DNA of 7,338 nt from UBA4582 sp964228885 (lineage in GTDB: Bacteria > Pseudomonadota > Gammaproteobacteria > Pseudomonadales > Azotimanducaceae), in NCBI GenBank assembly GCA_964228885.1, contig CAXRCG010000095.1, positions 1 to 7,338 of the forward strand, in the 5' to 3' direction. The notes beneath the pieces are model-generated. The model did not search any database. It was given only the letters and a program-made list of their open reading frames with translations, and had not been told where the DNA came from. The translations under genes were made by a program, and so were the position numbers. Below are positions 1-5,791 of this stretch, piece by piece (the stretch's first letter is position 1; every line of letters starts with the position of its first letter).

Positions 1-977
1 GTATGCCCGCCCGGTCAACGCAGGATTTACACCCTGCATACATTCAGTTTTTAAAACAGCAATTTCCGATTGATACCCTTAGCCATGCAGAGTTGGCGCT
101 CAATGGGCTGAACGGACCAGCGGTACCCCTTGCCGGAGAGCTCACAAAGGAACTAGGTTTACCTGTGACATGGTTTAGAAAACTTCCAGGGCCAATGCCT
201 TCACAGGGTGCTGACCCTGTGAACCCTATGTTGACCCGTCAGATGAAAAAATATATGTCTCACCAGAATTATGATCTGGGCATTGCTTGGGATGGAGATA
301 GCGACCGATGTGTATTTTTCGATAGTATGGGAGATCTAATCCCCTCGTACTACACTATCGGTTTGTTAGCAGAATCTTATCTGAAACAGTATCCAGGTGC
401 AGCCATCGTTTATGACACAAAGCTGTGTTGGAACACCGAAAAAATCATAGCACAATATGGCGGTAAAGCCGTGCGATCTGAAACTGGCCACGCATTCATG
501 AAGCAAAGGATGCGAGCGAACAATGCGGTCTATGGAGGAGAACTTTCATCACATCATTTCTTCGGTAATTTTCATCACTGTGATTCCGGCATGATGGCCA
601 TGCTTCGTATGTTACAAATATTAAAGCGTACCGATGCGACGATTAGTGAACTGGTCGCTGGCATCCGTCAAAACAATGCGTGTACGCCTGAAATTAGTTT
701 AAGTTTAGAGGAACCGGCGCGCGCTTTCGGCGAATTGGCTCGTTACTACTCAGCCAGCGCAACCGAGGTTCATCAATTTGATGGGTTGCACTTCAATTTT
801 GATAATGCCTGGCGTTTTTCGATCACGCGATCTAAAACGGAACCAGTGGTTCGGTTTAATTTCGAAACGAGGAAAGACGGAGATAGCTTGCTGAATCGGG
901 CGCTTGAGGTGATGAATAGAATCTCGCCTTTTATGTCTGACGAAACGAAACTTGCCGACCTGTTACTTATTCAGTAA
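1..977 (+). CDS. manB: Phosphomannomutase / phosphoglucomutase (ManB/CpsG type), C-terminal ~324 residues, 5' end outside window
   Basis: The product interconverts mannose-6-phosphate and mannose-1-phosphate (often also the glucose phosphates) in the cytoplasm, feeding GDP-mannose and surface polysaccharide synthesis. Numbering from the first in-window Met (base 3), the Mg-binding loop DGDSDR is at residues 97-102, a phosphate-contact segment ETGHAFMKQRMR begins at 160, the sugar-binding loop GGELSSHHFF is at 178-187, and the C-terminal phosphate-binding motif TEPVVRFN is at 279-286. These are the signatures of domains 2 to 4 of the alpha-D-phosphohexomutase family, with wording very like enteric CpsG. 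Family members are about 450-470 residues, so domain 1, with the phospho-serine active site, lies upstream of the window. The Met at base 3 is therefore internal and not the start. The frame is open to the left edge and ends in TAA at 975-977. Family assignment is firm; the preference for mannose over glucose is inferred. Confidence 0.93.
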   Translation, partial: MPARSTQDLHPAYIQFLKQQFPIDTLSHAELALNGLNGPAVPLAGELTKELGLPVTWFRKLPGPMPSQGADPVNPMLTRQMKKYMSHQNYDLGIAWDGDSDRCVFFDSMGDLIPSYYTIGLLAESYLKQYPGAAIVYDTKLCWNTEKIIAQYGGKAVRSETGHAFMKQRMRANNAVYGGELSSHHFFGNFHHCDSGMMAMLRMLQILKRTDATISELVAGIRQNNACTPEISLSLEEPARAFGELARYYSASATEVHQFDGLHFNFDNAWRFSITRSKTEPVVRFNFETRKDGDSLLNRALEVMNRISPFMSDETKLADLLLIQ

Positions 978-1257
978 ACAAACAGATCAACGAGACATGT
1001 TATCTCGATTGCGACGCCGAACCCAACTGCGCTGGTACTTTCGTAGGTTTATACACGAACCACCTCTTTCGCAGGCTGGCGCACAAGACTTTCTTATTGA
1101 CCGGAATACTTGTTGGAAAATTCACAGCCGCCAGCCGTCAGAATCTCGGGTGAGTAATGACTTGTGCGTGTGTTAGCATGAGCAAAAATAATTATTGAAT
1201 ATGCAGGAATCAACCCGTTGACTTGGCCCCTGATAGGAACCGAATGGAGAACCACTC
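978..1257. other. 280-bp gap with no convincing gene
   Basis: No frame here has a start with a Shine-Dalgarno sequence and a recognisable product. One plus-strand frame stays open from inside the end of manB to a TGA at about 1151 but has no ATG, and its translation (containing LDCDAEPNCAG and LLTGILVGKF) matches nothing I know. It could be chance or a decayed remnant. An exact 8-bp inverted repeat, GGCTGGCG (1074-1081) and CGCCAGCC (1129-1136), is separated by 47 nt. No T-tract follows it, so it is not a standard intrinsic terminator. A TTGACT at 1218-1223 has no matching -10 at the usual spacing. Confidence 0.5.
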
Positions 1258-1884
1258 GTGAGCGAACAAACTAGCACAACCAAAAACTCAAATAACCGGC
1301 CAGCGAAGGTGCCCGATAACACGCGCCTGCTCAACGCTATCAAGTACCACGGCCTAGCGTTTCTTGGTGCGATTACCCTCTGGGGTGCTGCGGATGCGTG
1401 GGCCCAGACTTCCGGTCTCTATATTGCAACCATCATCTCAGTGTTAAACGCGTTCGCGGCGGGTTCAATTATCTCGATCTTATTCCATGAGTGGGGACAT
1501 TTTATTGGCGCACGCTTAGCTGGCTCGTATTCCCCGATGGTACCAAAGCCAACCGGGGCATTTATTTTTGGCTTTAATTTTGAGAAAAACACCAATGATC
1601 AGTTTCTCTCCATGAGTCTTGGTGGTCCTATTGCAAACTGGCTACTCGTTTTGCTGGTTTTTGCATTAATCCCAATGGACTCAGCGGGAAGAGCGATGTT
1701 ACTGGCGGTCACCCTGGCAAATGCTATATCGGTCTGCATTTTTGAATTACCGATCGTAAAAAGAACAATGGATGGTGGCGACCCCGAATCAGAACTTAAT
1801 GCCGGGTTGTCCAACGGCAGTGGAGACAAAGGCAAAGTCTGGGGATATGGGGTCGGTGCCCTCGTTTGGTTGCTGGTTATTTAA
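1258..1884 (+). CDS. Site-2-protease-like (M50-type) integral membrane zinc metalloprotease
   Basis: Predicted 208-residue polytopic inner-membrane protein. The zinc-binding motif HEWGH is at residues 77-81 at the end of a hydrophobic segment (about 54-76). A GPIAN motif (123-127), typical of M50 proteases, opens the next membrane segment (about 120-139). A further hydrophobic stretch at 146-162 runs into ELPIVKRTMDGG, where Asp172 is in the position of the third zinc ligand of the family's xxPxxxxDG motif. The N-terminal 25 residues are polar and the chain ends in a hydrophobic tail (about 194-208). No PDZ domain is present, so this is a minimal-core member, unlike RseP. The GTG start is chosen because GGAGA (1246-1250) sits 7 nt upstream. 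All three expected zinc ligands are visible, so activity is plausible; the substrate is unknown. The selenoprotein frame starts 47 nt after its stop, so the two may share a transcript. Confidence 0.8.
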   Translation: MSEQTSTTKNSNNRPAKVPDNTRLLNAIKYHGLAFLGAITLWGAADAWAQTSGLYIATIISVLNAFAAGSIISILFHEWGHFIGARLAGSYSPMVPKPTGAFIFGFNFEKNTNDQFLSMSLGGPIANWLLVLLVFALIPMDSAGRAMLLAVTLANAISVCIFELPIVKRTMDGGDPESELNAGLSNGSGDKGKVWGYGVGALVWLLVI

Positions 1885-1931
1885 GATAATTGAACTGTCG
1901 CTACGCACTGACAATCGACGGAGCTCGAAAT

Positions 1932-2162
1932 ATGAATATTGAAATACACTATTGCGCACAGTGAGACTACAAACCTAACGCGGTCAGTTTGGCCGCAGAA
2001 ATAAAAGCTGAGTACGACGTGGACGCGATACTTTTTCCCGAGGGAAAAGGAATATTCAATGTACTGTGTAACGGTTCACTGATTTATTCCAAATACGAGA
2101 CAGGCCGTTTTCCTGAGCCGCTGGAAGTAAACAATCGACTACAGCGAAGATCTCTAGATTGA
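1932..2162 (+). CDS. SelW/Rdx-family selenoprotein, Sec at codon 11 (in-frame TGA 1962-1964)
   Basis: Reading TGA 1962-1964 as selenocysteine gives a 76-residue thioredoxin-like-fold protein. It opens MNIEIHYCAQ-U-DYKPNAVSLA: a short strand, the redox motif Cys8-Ala-Gln-Sec11, then a helix. The second half carries GKGIFNVLCNG (38-48) and LIYSKYETGRFPEP (50-63), which match the strand-turn-strand core of the SelT/SelW/SelH (Rdx) family, where GRFPE-like wording is common. Length fits SelW (about 80-90 residues). The start is ATG with GGAG at 1920-1923, 8 nt upstream; the final stop is TGA 2160-2162. The TGA falls exactly at the Sec or Cys position of the CxxU/CxxC motif and is followed by a SECIS-like hairpin. 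A random nonsense mutation would not predict this. Known family role: thiol/selenol redox chemistry, physiological substrate poorly defined. Expression requires selA, selB, selC and selD elsewhere in the genome, none of which is in view. It follows the membrane protease gene by 47 nt and converges on the PLP enzyme gene 14 bp away. Confidence 0.9.
1965..1996 (+). promoter_or_regulatory. Bacterial SECIS-like element (hairpin 1980-1996) downstream of the Sec TGA
   Basis: GCGGUC (1980-1985) pairs with GGCCGC (1991-1996) in six base pairs, one a U-G wobble, closing a five-base loop AGUUU (1986-1990). The loop begins 21 nt after the UGA and has G as its second base followed by U. That agrees with the general form of bacterial SECIS elements: a short apical stem-loop within about 16-37 nt of the UGA and a G near the loop's 5' side for SelB contact. 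It lies inside the reading frame, encoding residues 17-22 of the selenoprotein. I see no bulged U such as in E. coli fdhF, and the lower stem does not extend. Found by eye, not by a folding program. Confidence 0.7.
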
Positions 2163-2176
2163 CAAAGAAGCGCCGA

Positions 2177-3109
2177 TTAAAATGGTAAATCCTCAACATC
2201 AATGTTACCGCCGGTCAGCATCAGGCCAACGCGCTTACCCCTGAAGATATCTGGATTTCGCAGGACGGCAGCGAGCGTCACCGCCGAAGAAGGTTCAACA
2301 ACCTGCTTCAACCTGGTCCATAGCAAGCCCATTGCGTCGATAATCTCACTTTCGCTCACCAGCATAATATCTTTAGCTGAAGATTGAATAATCTCAAAGT
2401 TCCTGATGCCAAGCACTGTACGCAACCCATCGGCGATAGTCTTCGGTGTATGCGAAACGACCCTCACTCCAGCCTGAAAGGACCGGTAGGCATCATCGGC
2501 CCCGGCGGGTTCTGCACCATAGACTGCAATTTCCCCATTAGCCGCCAGAATACAACCTGCAAGCAGGCCTCCACCACCAACAGGCGTCACGATACAGTCT
2601 AGATGATCAACCTGCTCTGCCAATTCAAGCCCAGCAGTCCCCTGACCGGCAATAACAAGCGCATCATCATAAGGAGGGACTACCTGACACTGTTTGTCTT
2701 TGAGGAGCGCGGTCAGACTCGATTCGCGCGCATCAAGCGTGGCAGCGCATTCAATAATTTCAGCACCGTAATGTCTTATCGCTGCCTTTTTCGATGACAC
2801 CGCATTTTCAGGGACAACAATCCAAGCCGGAATACCTCGCAACTGCGCCGCACGCGCCAGTGCGGCACCATGATTACCGGAAGAATGGGTCGCAACGCCG
2901 GTCTTCGCTTTTTCATCACTAAGTGCGAAGACCGCGTTTGCTGCCCCTCGGGCTTTAAAAGCACCTGTCTTTTGCAAGTGTTCGCATTTGAAAAACAGAT
3001 CTGCGCCAGCGCGTTCGTTCAGGTGCAAAGACTGCATCACGGGTGTTTTGTGAATGCAACTTTGTATACGCTGCCGAGCTTCCAAAACATGTTGTAGCGA
3101 CATCGCCAT
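2177..3109 (-). CDS. Serine racemase / threonine (hydroxyaspartate) dehydratase-like PLP enzyme, fold type II
   Basis: A 310-residue cytoplasmic PLP enzyme resembling eukaryotic serine racemase over nearly its full length. Lys52 in KTGAFKARG should form the Schiff base with PLP. THSSGNHG (74-81) is the substrate loop and keeps Ser77, equivalent to the racemase catalytic serine (Ser84 in human serine racemase). VGGGGLLAG (177-185) binds the PLP phosphate, and TGGN (299-302) lies near the pyridine nitrogen. AEPAGADDAY (199-208) retains Glu200, Ala204 and Asp206, the Mg/Ca-site residues of serine racemase. No C-terminal ACT domain is present, so it is not the allosteric IlvA type. Members of this group act as serine racemases, serine/threonine dehydratases or threo-3-hydroxyaspartate dehydratases, and the sequence alone does not separate these. 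ATG 3109-3107 is preferred to the Met at codon 3 because AGAG, overlapping the glnS stop, lies 7 nt upstream. Only 9 nt separate it from glnS, implying one transcript. Confidence 0.88.
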   Translation of the reverse strand: MAMSLQHVLEARQRIQSCIHKTPVMQSLHLNERAGADLFFKCEHLQKTGAFKARGAANAVFALSDEKAKTGVATHSSGNHGAALARAAQLRGIPAWIVVPENAVSSKKAAIRHYGAEIIECAATLDARESSLTALLKDKQCQVVPPYDDALVIAGQGTAGLELAEQVDHLDCIVTPVGGGGLLAGCILAANGEIAVYGAEPAGADDAYRSFQAGVRVVSHTPKTIADGLRTVLGIRNFEIIQSSAKDIMLVSESEIIDAMGLLWTRLKQVVEPSSAVTLAAVLRNPDIFRGKRVGLMLTGGNIDVEDLPF

Positions 3110-3118
3110 AGCGGTTCT

Positions 3119-4822
3119 CTAACCAGTTTTTTGCTCTATCTTGGCCCAGGTATCACGCAAACCCACCACGCGATTAAATACCAGATGCTCCCGACTACTG
3201 TCTTTACTATCAATACAGAAATACCCTTCCCTTTCAAACTGAAAGCGCTCGGATACGGAAGCTTCATTTAGACCTTCTTCAACAAATCCCTGATTGATGG
3301 TGATTGAATCAGGGTTCATCAGATCGTGGTAATCCTGATCAGAAGCATCGGGAAAGTCGACGGTGAACAACGGATCAAACAAACGAATCTCTGCCGGATG
3401 ACAGCGAGATGCCGAGACCCAATGAATGACACCGCGTACCTTTCGACCCTCCGGGTTTCTACCCAATGTGTCCGGATCATAAGTACATCTGATCTCTACA
3501 ATCTCACCATCATCATTCTTAATCACCTTTTCGGCTTTGATGACGTAGCCGTAACGCAGCCTTACCTCGCCACCCAGCACCAACCGCTTGTATTTACGAT
3601 TAGCCTCTTCCCGAAAATCTTCACGGTCAATGTAAACCTCACCCGTAAACGGCAACTGACGAGTGCCCAGAGATTCGAGCTTCGGATGATTTGCGACGGT
3701 CAACATCTCAACCTTGTCCGAAGCATAATTTTCAATCACGAGTTTTATCGGATTGACGACCCCCATGACTCTCGGTGCTGTATCTTCAAGGTCTTCACGG
3801 ATGACACTCTGAAGTAACGCTAACTCAACATTATTGTCGCTCTTCGTCACGCCAATCCGCCGACAAAAATCTCGCAATGCTGTCGGGGTGTACCCTCTCC
3901 TGCGCAGTCCCGCGATAGTGGGCAACCGCGGATCGTCCCAACCATCTACCAGTTTTTCTTCAACTAGCTGTTTAAGCTTTCGCTTGCTCATTACCGTGTA
4001 CTGCAAATTCAGTCTTGAAAACTCAATCTGCTGTGGATGACAGTTCACTTGGATATTATCTAACACCCAGTCATATAAAGGACGATGCGCCTCAAAACCT
4101 AGATCACAAAGCGAATGTGTAATCCCCTCAAGAGAGTCAGAAATACAATGGGTGTAGTCGTAAAGCGGATATATACACCATTTATCTCCGGTCTGATGAT
4201 GTTTAACGTGACGAATCCGGTATATCGCTGGATCCCGCATATTAATATTCGGGGATGCCATGTCAATTTTTAGGCGCAAGATATGCTCTCCATCAGCAAA
4301 CTCGCCGTCACGCATCCTCCGAAATAAGTTGAGGTTCTCTGCTACAGTTCGATCGCGATAGGGGCTGTTTTTGCCAGCTTCTGTCAGACTTCCGCGCATT
4401 GCTCGAATTTCATCTGCGGATTGAGAGTCAACATAGGCTTTTGAATCTTCGATCAGTTGCTCAGCAAATTCGTAGAGTTGATCAAAATAATCAGACGCAT
4501 TACGAACCTCAAGCCATTCAAAGCCCAACCAACTGATATCCTCTTTCATTGAATAGGCAAACTCGATACTTTCTTTCAACGGATTTGTGTCATCGAATCT
4601 AAGGTATGTCGTCCCCGCAAACTCTTTCGCCATGCCAAAGCTAAGACATATCGCCTTTGCATGACCGATATGCAGATAACCATTGGGTTCTGGAGGGAAG
4701 CGAGTAACAACCTGGCCGCTATTTTTACCTGCAGCAATATCTGTCTCTATAATTGTACGAATAAAGTTAGATGGATACTTTTCATCGTCTTCAACTTCCG
4801 TTGAATTTGGCTCGGTGCTCAT
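3119..4822 (-). CDS. glnS: Glutaminyl-tRNA synthetase
   Basis: Class I aminoacyl-tRNA synthetase that charges tRNA-Gln with glutamine in the cytoplasm. From the ATG at 4822 the protein is 567 residues against 554 in E. coli, the difference being mostly an acidic N-terminal tail of about 15 residues. The HIGH motif lies in PPEPNGYLHIGHAKA (HIGH at 51-54) and the KMSKS-equivalent is VMSKR at 277-281, the same variant as in E. coli GlnRS. RFDDTNP and YDYTHCISD, which form the glutamine and ATP pocket region, are also present. The C-terminal beta-barrel anticodon-binding region is complete, ending with the typical GLRDTWAK. A longer frame begins at TTG 4837, but ATG 4822 is preferred because it matches the family start (MSxxx before the SNFIR segment) and has GAGA upstream at a usable, slightly long distance. 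A good -10 box lies at 4866-4871. The PLP enzyme gene follows after 9 nt. Confidence 0.97.
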   Translation of the reverse strand: MSTEPNSTEVEDDEKYPSNFIRTIIETDIAAGKNSGQVVTRFPPEPNGYLHIGHAKAICLSFGMAKEFAGTTYLRFDDTNPLKESIEFAYSMKEDISWLGFEWLEVRNASDYFDQLYEFAEQLIEDSKAYVDSQSADEIRAMRGSLTEAGKNSPYRDRTVAENLNLFRRMRDGEFADGEHILRLKIDMASPNINMRDPAIYRIRHVKHHQTGDKWCIYPLYDYTHCISDSLEGITHSLCDLGFEAHRPLYDWVLDNIQVNCHPQQIEFSRLNLQYTVMSKRKLKQLVEEKLVDGWDDPRLPTIAGLRRRGYTPTALRDFCRRIGVTKSDNNVELALLQSVIREDLEDTAPRVMGVVNPIKLVIENYASDKVEMLTVANHPKLESLGTRQLPFTGEVYIDREDFREEANRKYKRLVLGGEVRLRYGYVIKAEKVIKNDDGEIVEIRCTYDPDTLGRNPEGRKVRGVIHWVSASRCHPAEIRLFDPLFTVDFPDASDQDYHDLMNPDSITINQGFVEEGLNEASVSERFQFEREGYFCIDSKDSSREHLVFNRVVGLRDTWAKIEQKTG

Positions 4823-4865
4823 TTCAGCTATTCTCAATTGTTTGTTTCGGGTTAAAATTTTATAG

Positions 4866-4871
4866 ATTATA
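4866..4871 (-). promoter_or_regulatory. Putative -10 box of the glnS promoter
   Basis: On the minus strand this reads TATAAT, a perfect sigma70 -10 hexamer, 44 nt upstream of the glnS ATG. The hexamer at the 17-bp spacing (4889-4894, TCTATC) is a poor -35, so the promoter may depend on an activator or on the A/T-rich context. The expected transcription start is near 4859. The 97-bp gap between tauE-like and glnS is otherwise featureless apart from the palindrome at 4890-4901. Confidence 0.5.
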
Positions 4872-4889
4872 GGGGAATCATGTTATTCG

Positions 4890-4901
4890 ATAGATATCTA
4901 T
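4890..4901. repeat. Perfect 12-bp palindrome overlapping the glnS -35 position
   Basis: ATAGATATCTAT is fully self-complementary, with no spacer and no extension on either side. It overlaps the place where the -35 of the glnS promoter should be, so it could be an operator for a dimeric regulator. An A/T-rich 12-bp palindrome may also arise by chance. Confidence 0.4.
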
Positions 4902-4919
4902 GGGTAACAGGCTGCTTTC

Positions 4920-5699
4920 CTACAATAAGAAAGCGCCGCCGCAGGTCATGCATACCATGACAAAAAGAATCCATTTAAGCGCTGTCTGCGGCACTGAGAT
5001 TGCAAACCTAACACTGACTGTAGCCCCCGCCGTCATGCCGCCCGCAAGCACAAGACCTGGTATCCACCAGACCTGATCTCGGGCAACAAAAACAACGAGA
5101 GCGACAAAACTGAGTACTGCTGTGCAGACCATCTTTAATGCATTGGTTCGTACCAAATCATAGCGTAGTCCGCCTGCCAGCGCTGCGATCAGGATAAACC
5201 CAACCCCAGCCTGAATGAAACCGCCGTAAAGACCAGCGAGAAAAAGCCCCCAGGCAGCCTTGGGGTTAGACCTCAGCGCCAGCGGTTCGGTACCCGGCGG
5301 AGGCATGACAGCAGCCGGCTTAATCAGCATCACGAGCGCCATGCCGACCATGGTGATAAGCAATATCGGCTTCAATGCAGTGACAGGCAAGTAAGAGGCT
5401 AGTAGCGCGCCAATCAGCGCGCCTGCAAGGCTGGGTACTAACACAGGACCTATGGCCTGTTTTTCTAAACGATCTTGGTCATGAAACCCTTTTACGCCGG
5501 CGATCGACTGCAGCAAAACACCGACGCGATTGGTTGCATTGGCAATATCCGCAGGCATGCCCAGCATCATCAGCGCAGGTAGCGTTAACATCGAGCCACC
5601 CCCGGCAATGGTGTTTATGAAACCAGCGACGAATCCAGAGATCAACAGCGCCAGCATCCAGACTAATGTGAGTTCATATTCCAAACTAATAAAATCCAA
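4920..5699 (-). CDS. TauE/SafE-family membrane transporter (YfcA-like)
   Basis: A 259-residue hydrophobic protein with about eight predicted membrane segments in two similar halves, the family layout. The first half carries FINTIAGGGSMLTLPALMM (28-45) followed by ANATNRVGVLLQS (53-65). The second half carries GGFIQAGVGFILIAAL (159-174) and RTNALKM (184-190), the paired repeat motifs of TauE/SafE proteins. Family members are implicated in export or uptake of sulfonates, sulfite or sulfoacetate, but many are uncharacterised and nothing here fixes the substrate. The start is a TTG: an in-frame TAA lies two codons upstream, the Shine-Dalgarno is weak, and the MDFISLEYEL beginning matches the usual family N-terminus. 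The next Met is codon 15 and would trim the first membrane segment. It lies between the beta-propeller gene (92-bp gap) and glnS, same strand. Confidence 0.87.
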   Translation of the reverse strand: MDFISLEYELTLVWMLALLISGFVAGFINTIAGGGSMLTLPALMMLGMPADIANATNRVGVLLQSIAGVKGFHDQDRLEKQAIGPVLVPSLAGALIGALLASYLPVTALKPILLITMVGMALVMLIKPAAVMPPPGTEPLALRSNPKAAWGLFLAGLYGGFIQAGVGFILIAALAGGLRYDLVRTNALKMVCTAVLSFVALVVFVARDQVWWIPGLVLAGGMTAGATVSVRFAISVPQTALKWILFVMVCMTCGGAFLL

Positions 5700-5740
5700 T
5701 GGTTAATCGCGGTTCACCAGATCGAACGCCAAGACTGCGC

Positions 5741-5768
5741 ATACTATGCAGCAAAACCAGAAAGTCAA
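5741..5768 (-). promoter_or_regulatory. Possible sigma70 promoter of the TauE/SafE-family gene
   Basis: On the minus strand, TTGACT (5768-5763, five of six matches to the -35 consensus) is followed after 16 bp by TAGTAT (5746-5741, four of six to the -10). Transcription would start near 5734, about 35 nt before the TTG codon. The box sits in the 92-bp gap after the beta-propeller gene, in which I see no clear terminator, so read-through from upstream is also possible. Confidence 0.35.
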
Positions 5769-5791
5769 ATCATGGCTCTCAATGGCGCGAA

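Noticed and set aside
952..1176. A 74-codon plus-strand frame starting inside the end of manB
   Set aside because: It overlaps manB by 26 bases, has no Shine-Dalgarno, is very rich in Arg, Ser and Cys, and resembles nothing known; best treated as chance.
1218..1223. TTGACT as a -35 box for the protease gene
   Set aside because: No acceptable -10 hexamer at 15-19 bp downstream.
1962..1964. TGA as a nonsense mutation making a pseudogene
   Set aside because: It sits precisely at the Sec position of the CxxU motif, is followed by a SECIS-like hairpin, and the remaining frame is intact to a normal stop.
2202..4040. Several plus-strand frames of 60-160 codons opposite glnS and the PLP gene
   Set aside because: All lie antisense to well-conserved genes and give compositionally odd, unrecognisable products.
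4823..4837. Longer glnS beginning at TTG 4837
   Set aside because: ATG 4822 is a better start codon, agrees with the family N-terminus and has GAGA upstream.
4914..4934. Inverted repeat GCTTTC/GAAAGC around the stop of the TauE/SafE-family gene
   Set aside because: Only 6 bp, A/T-containing, and no T-tract on the minus strand, so not an intrinsic terminator.
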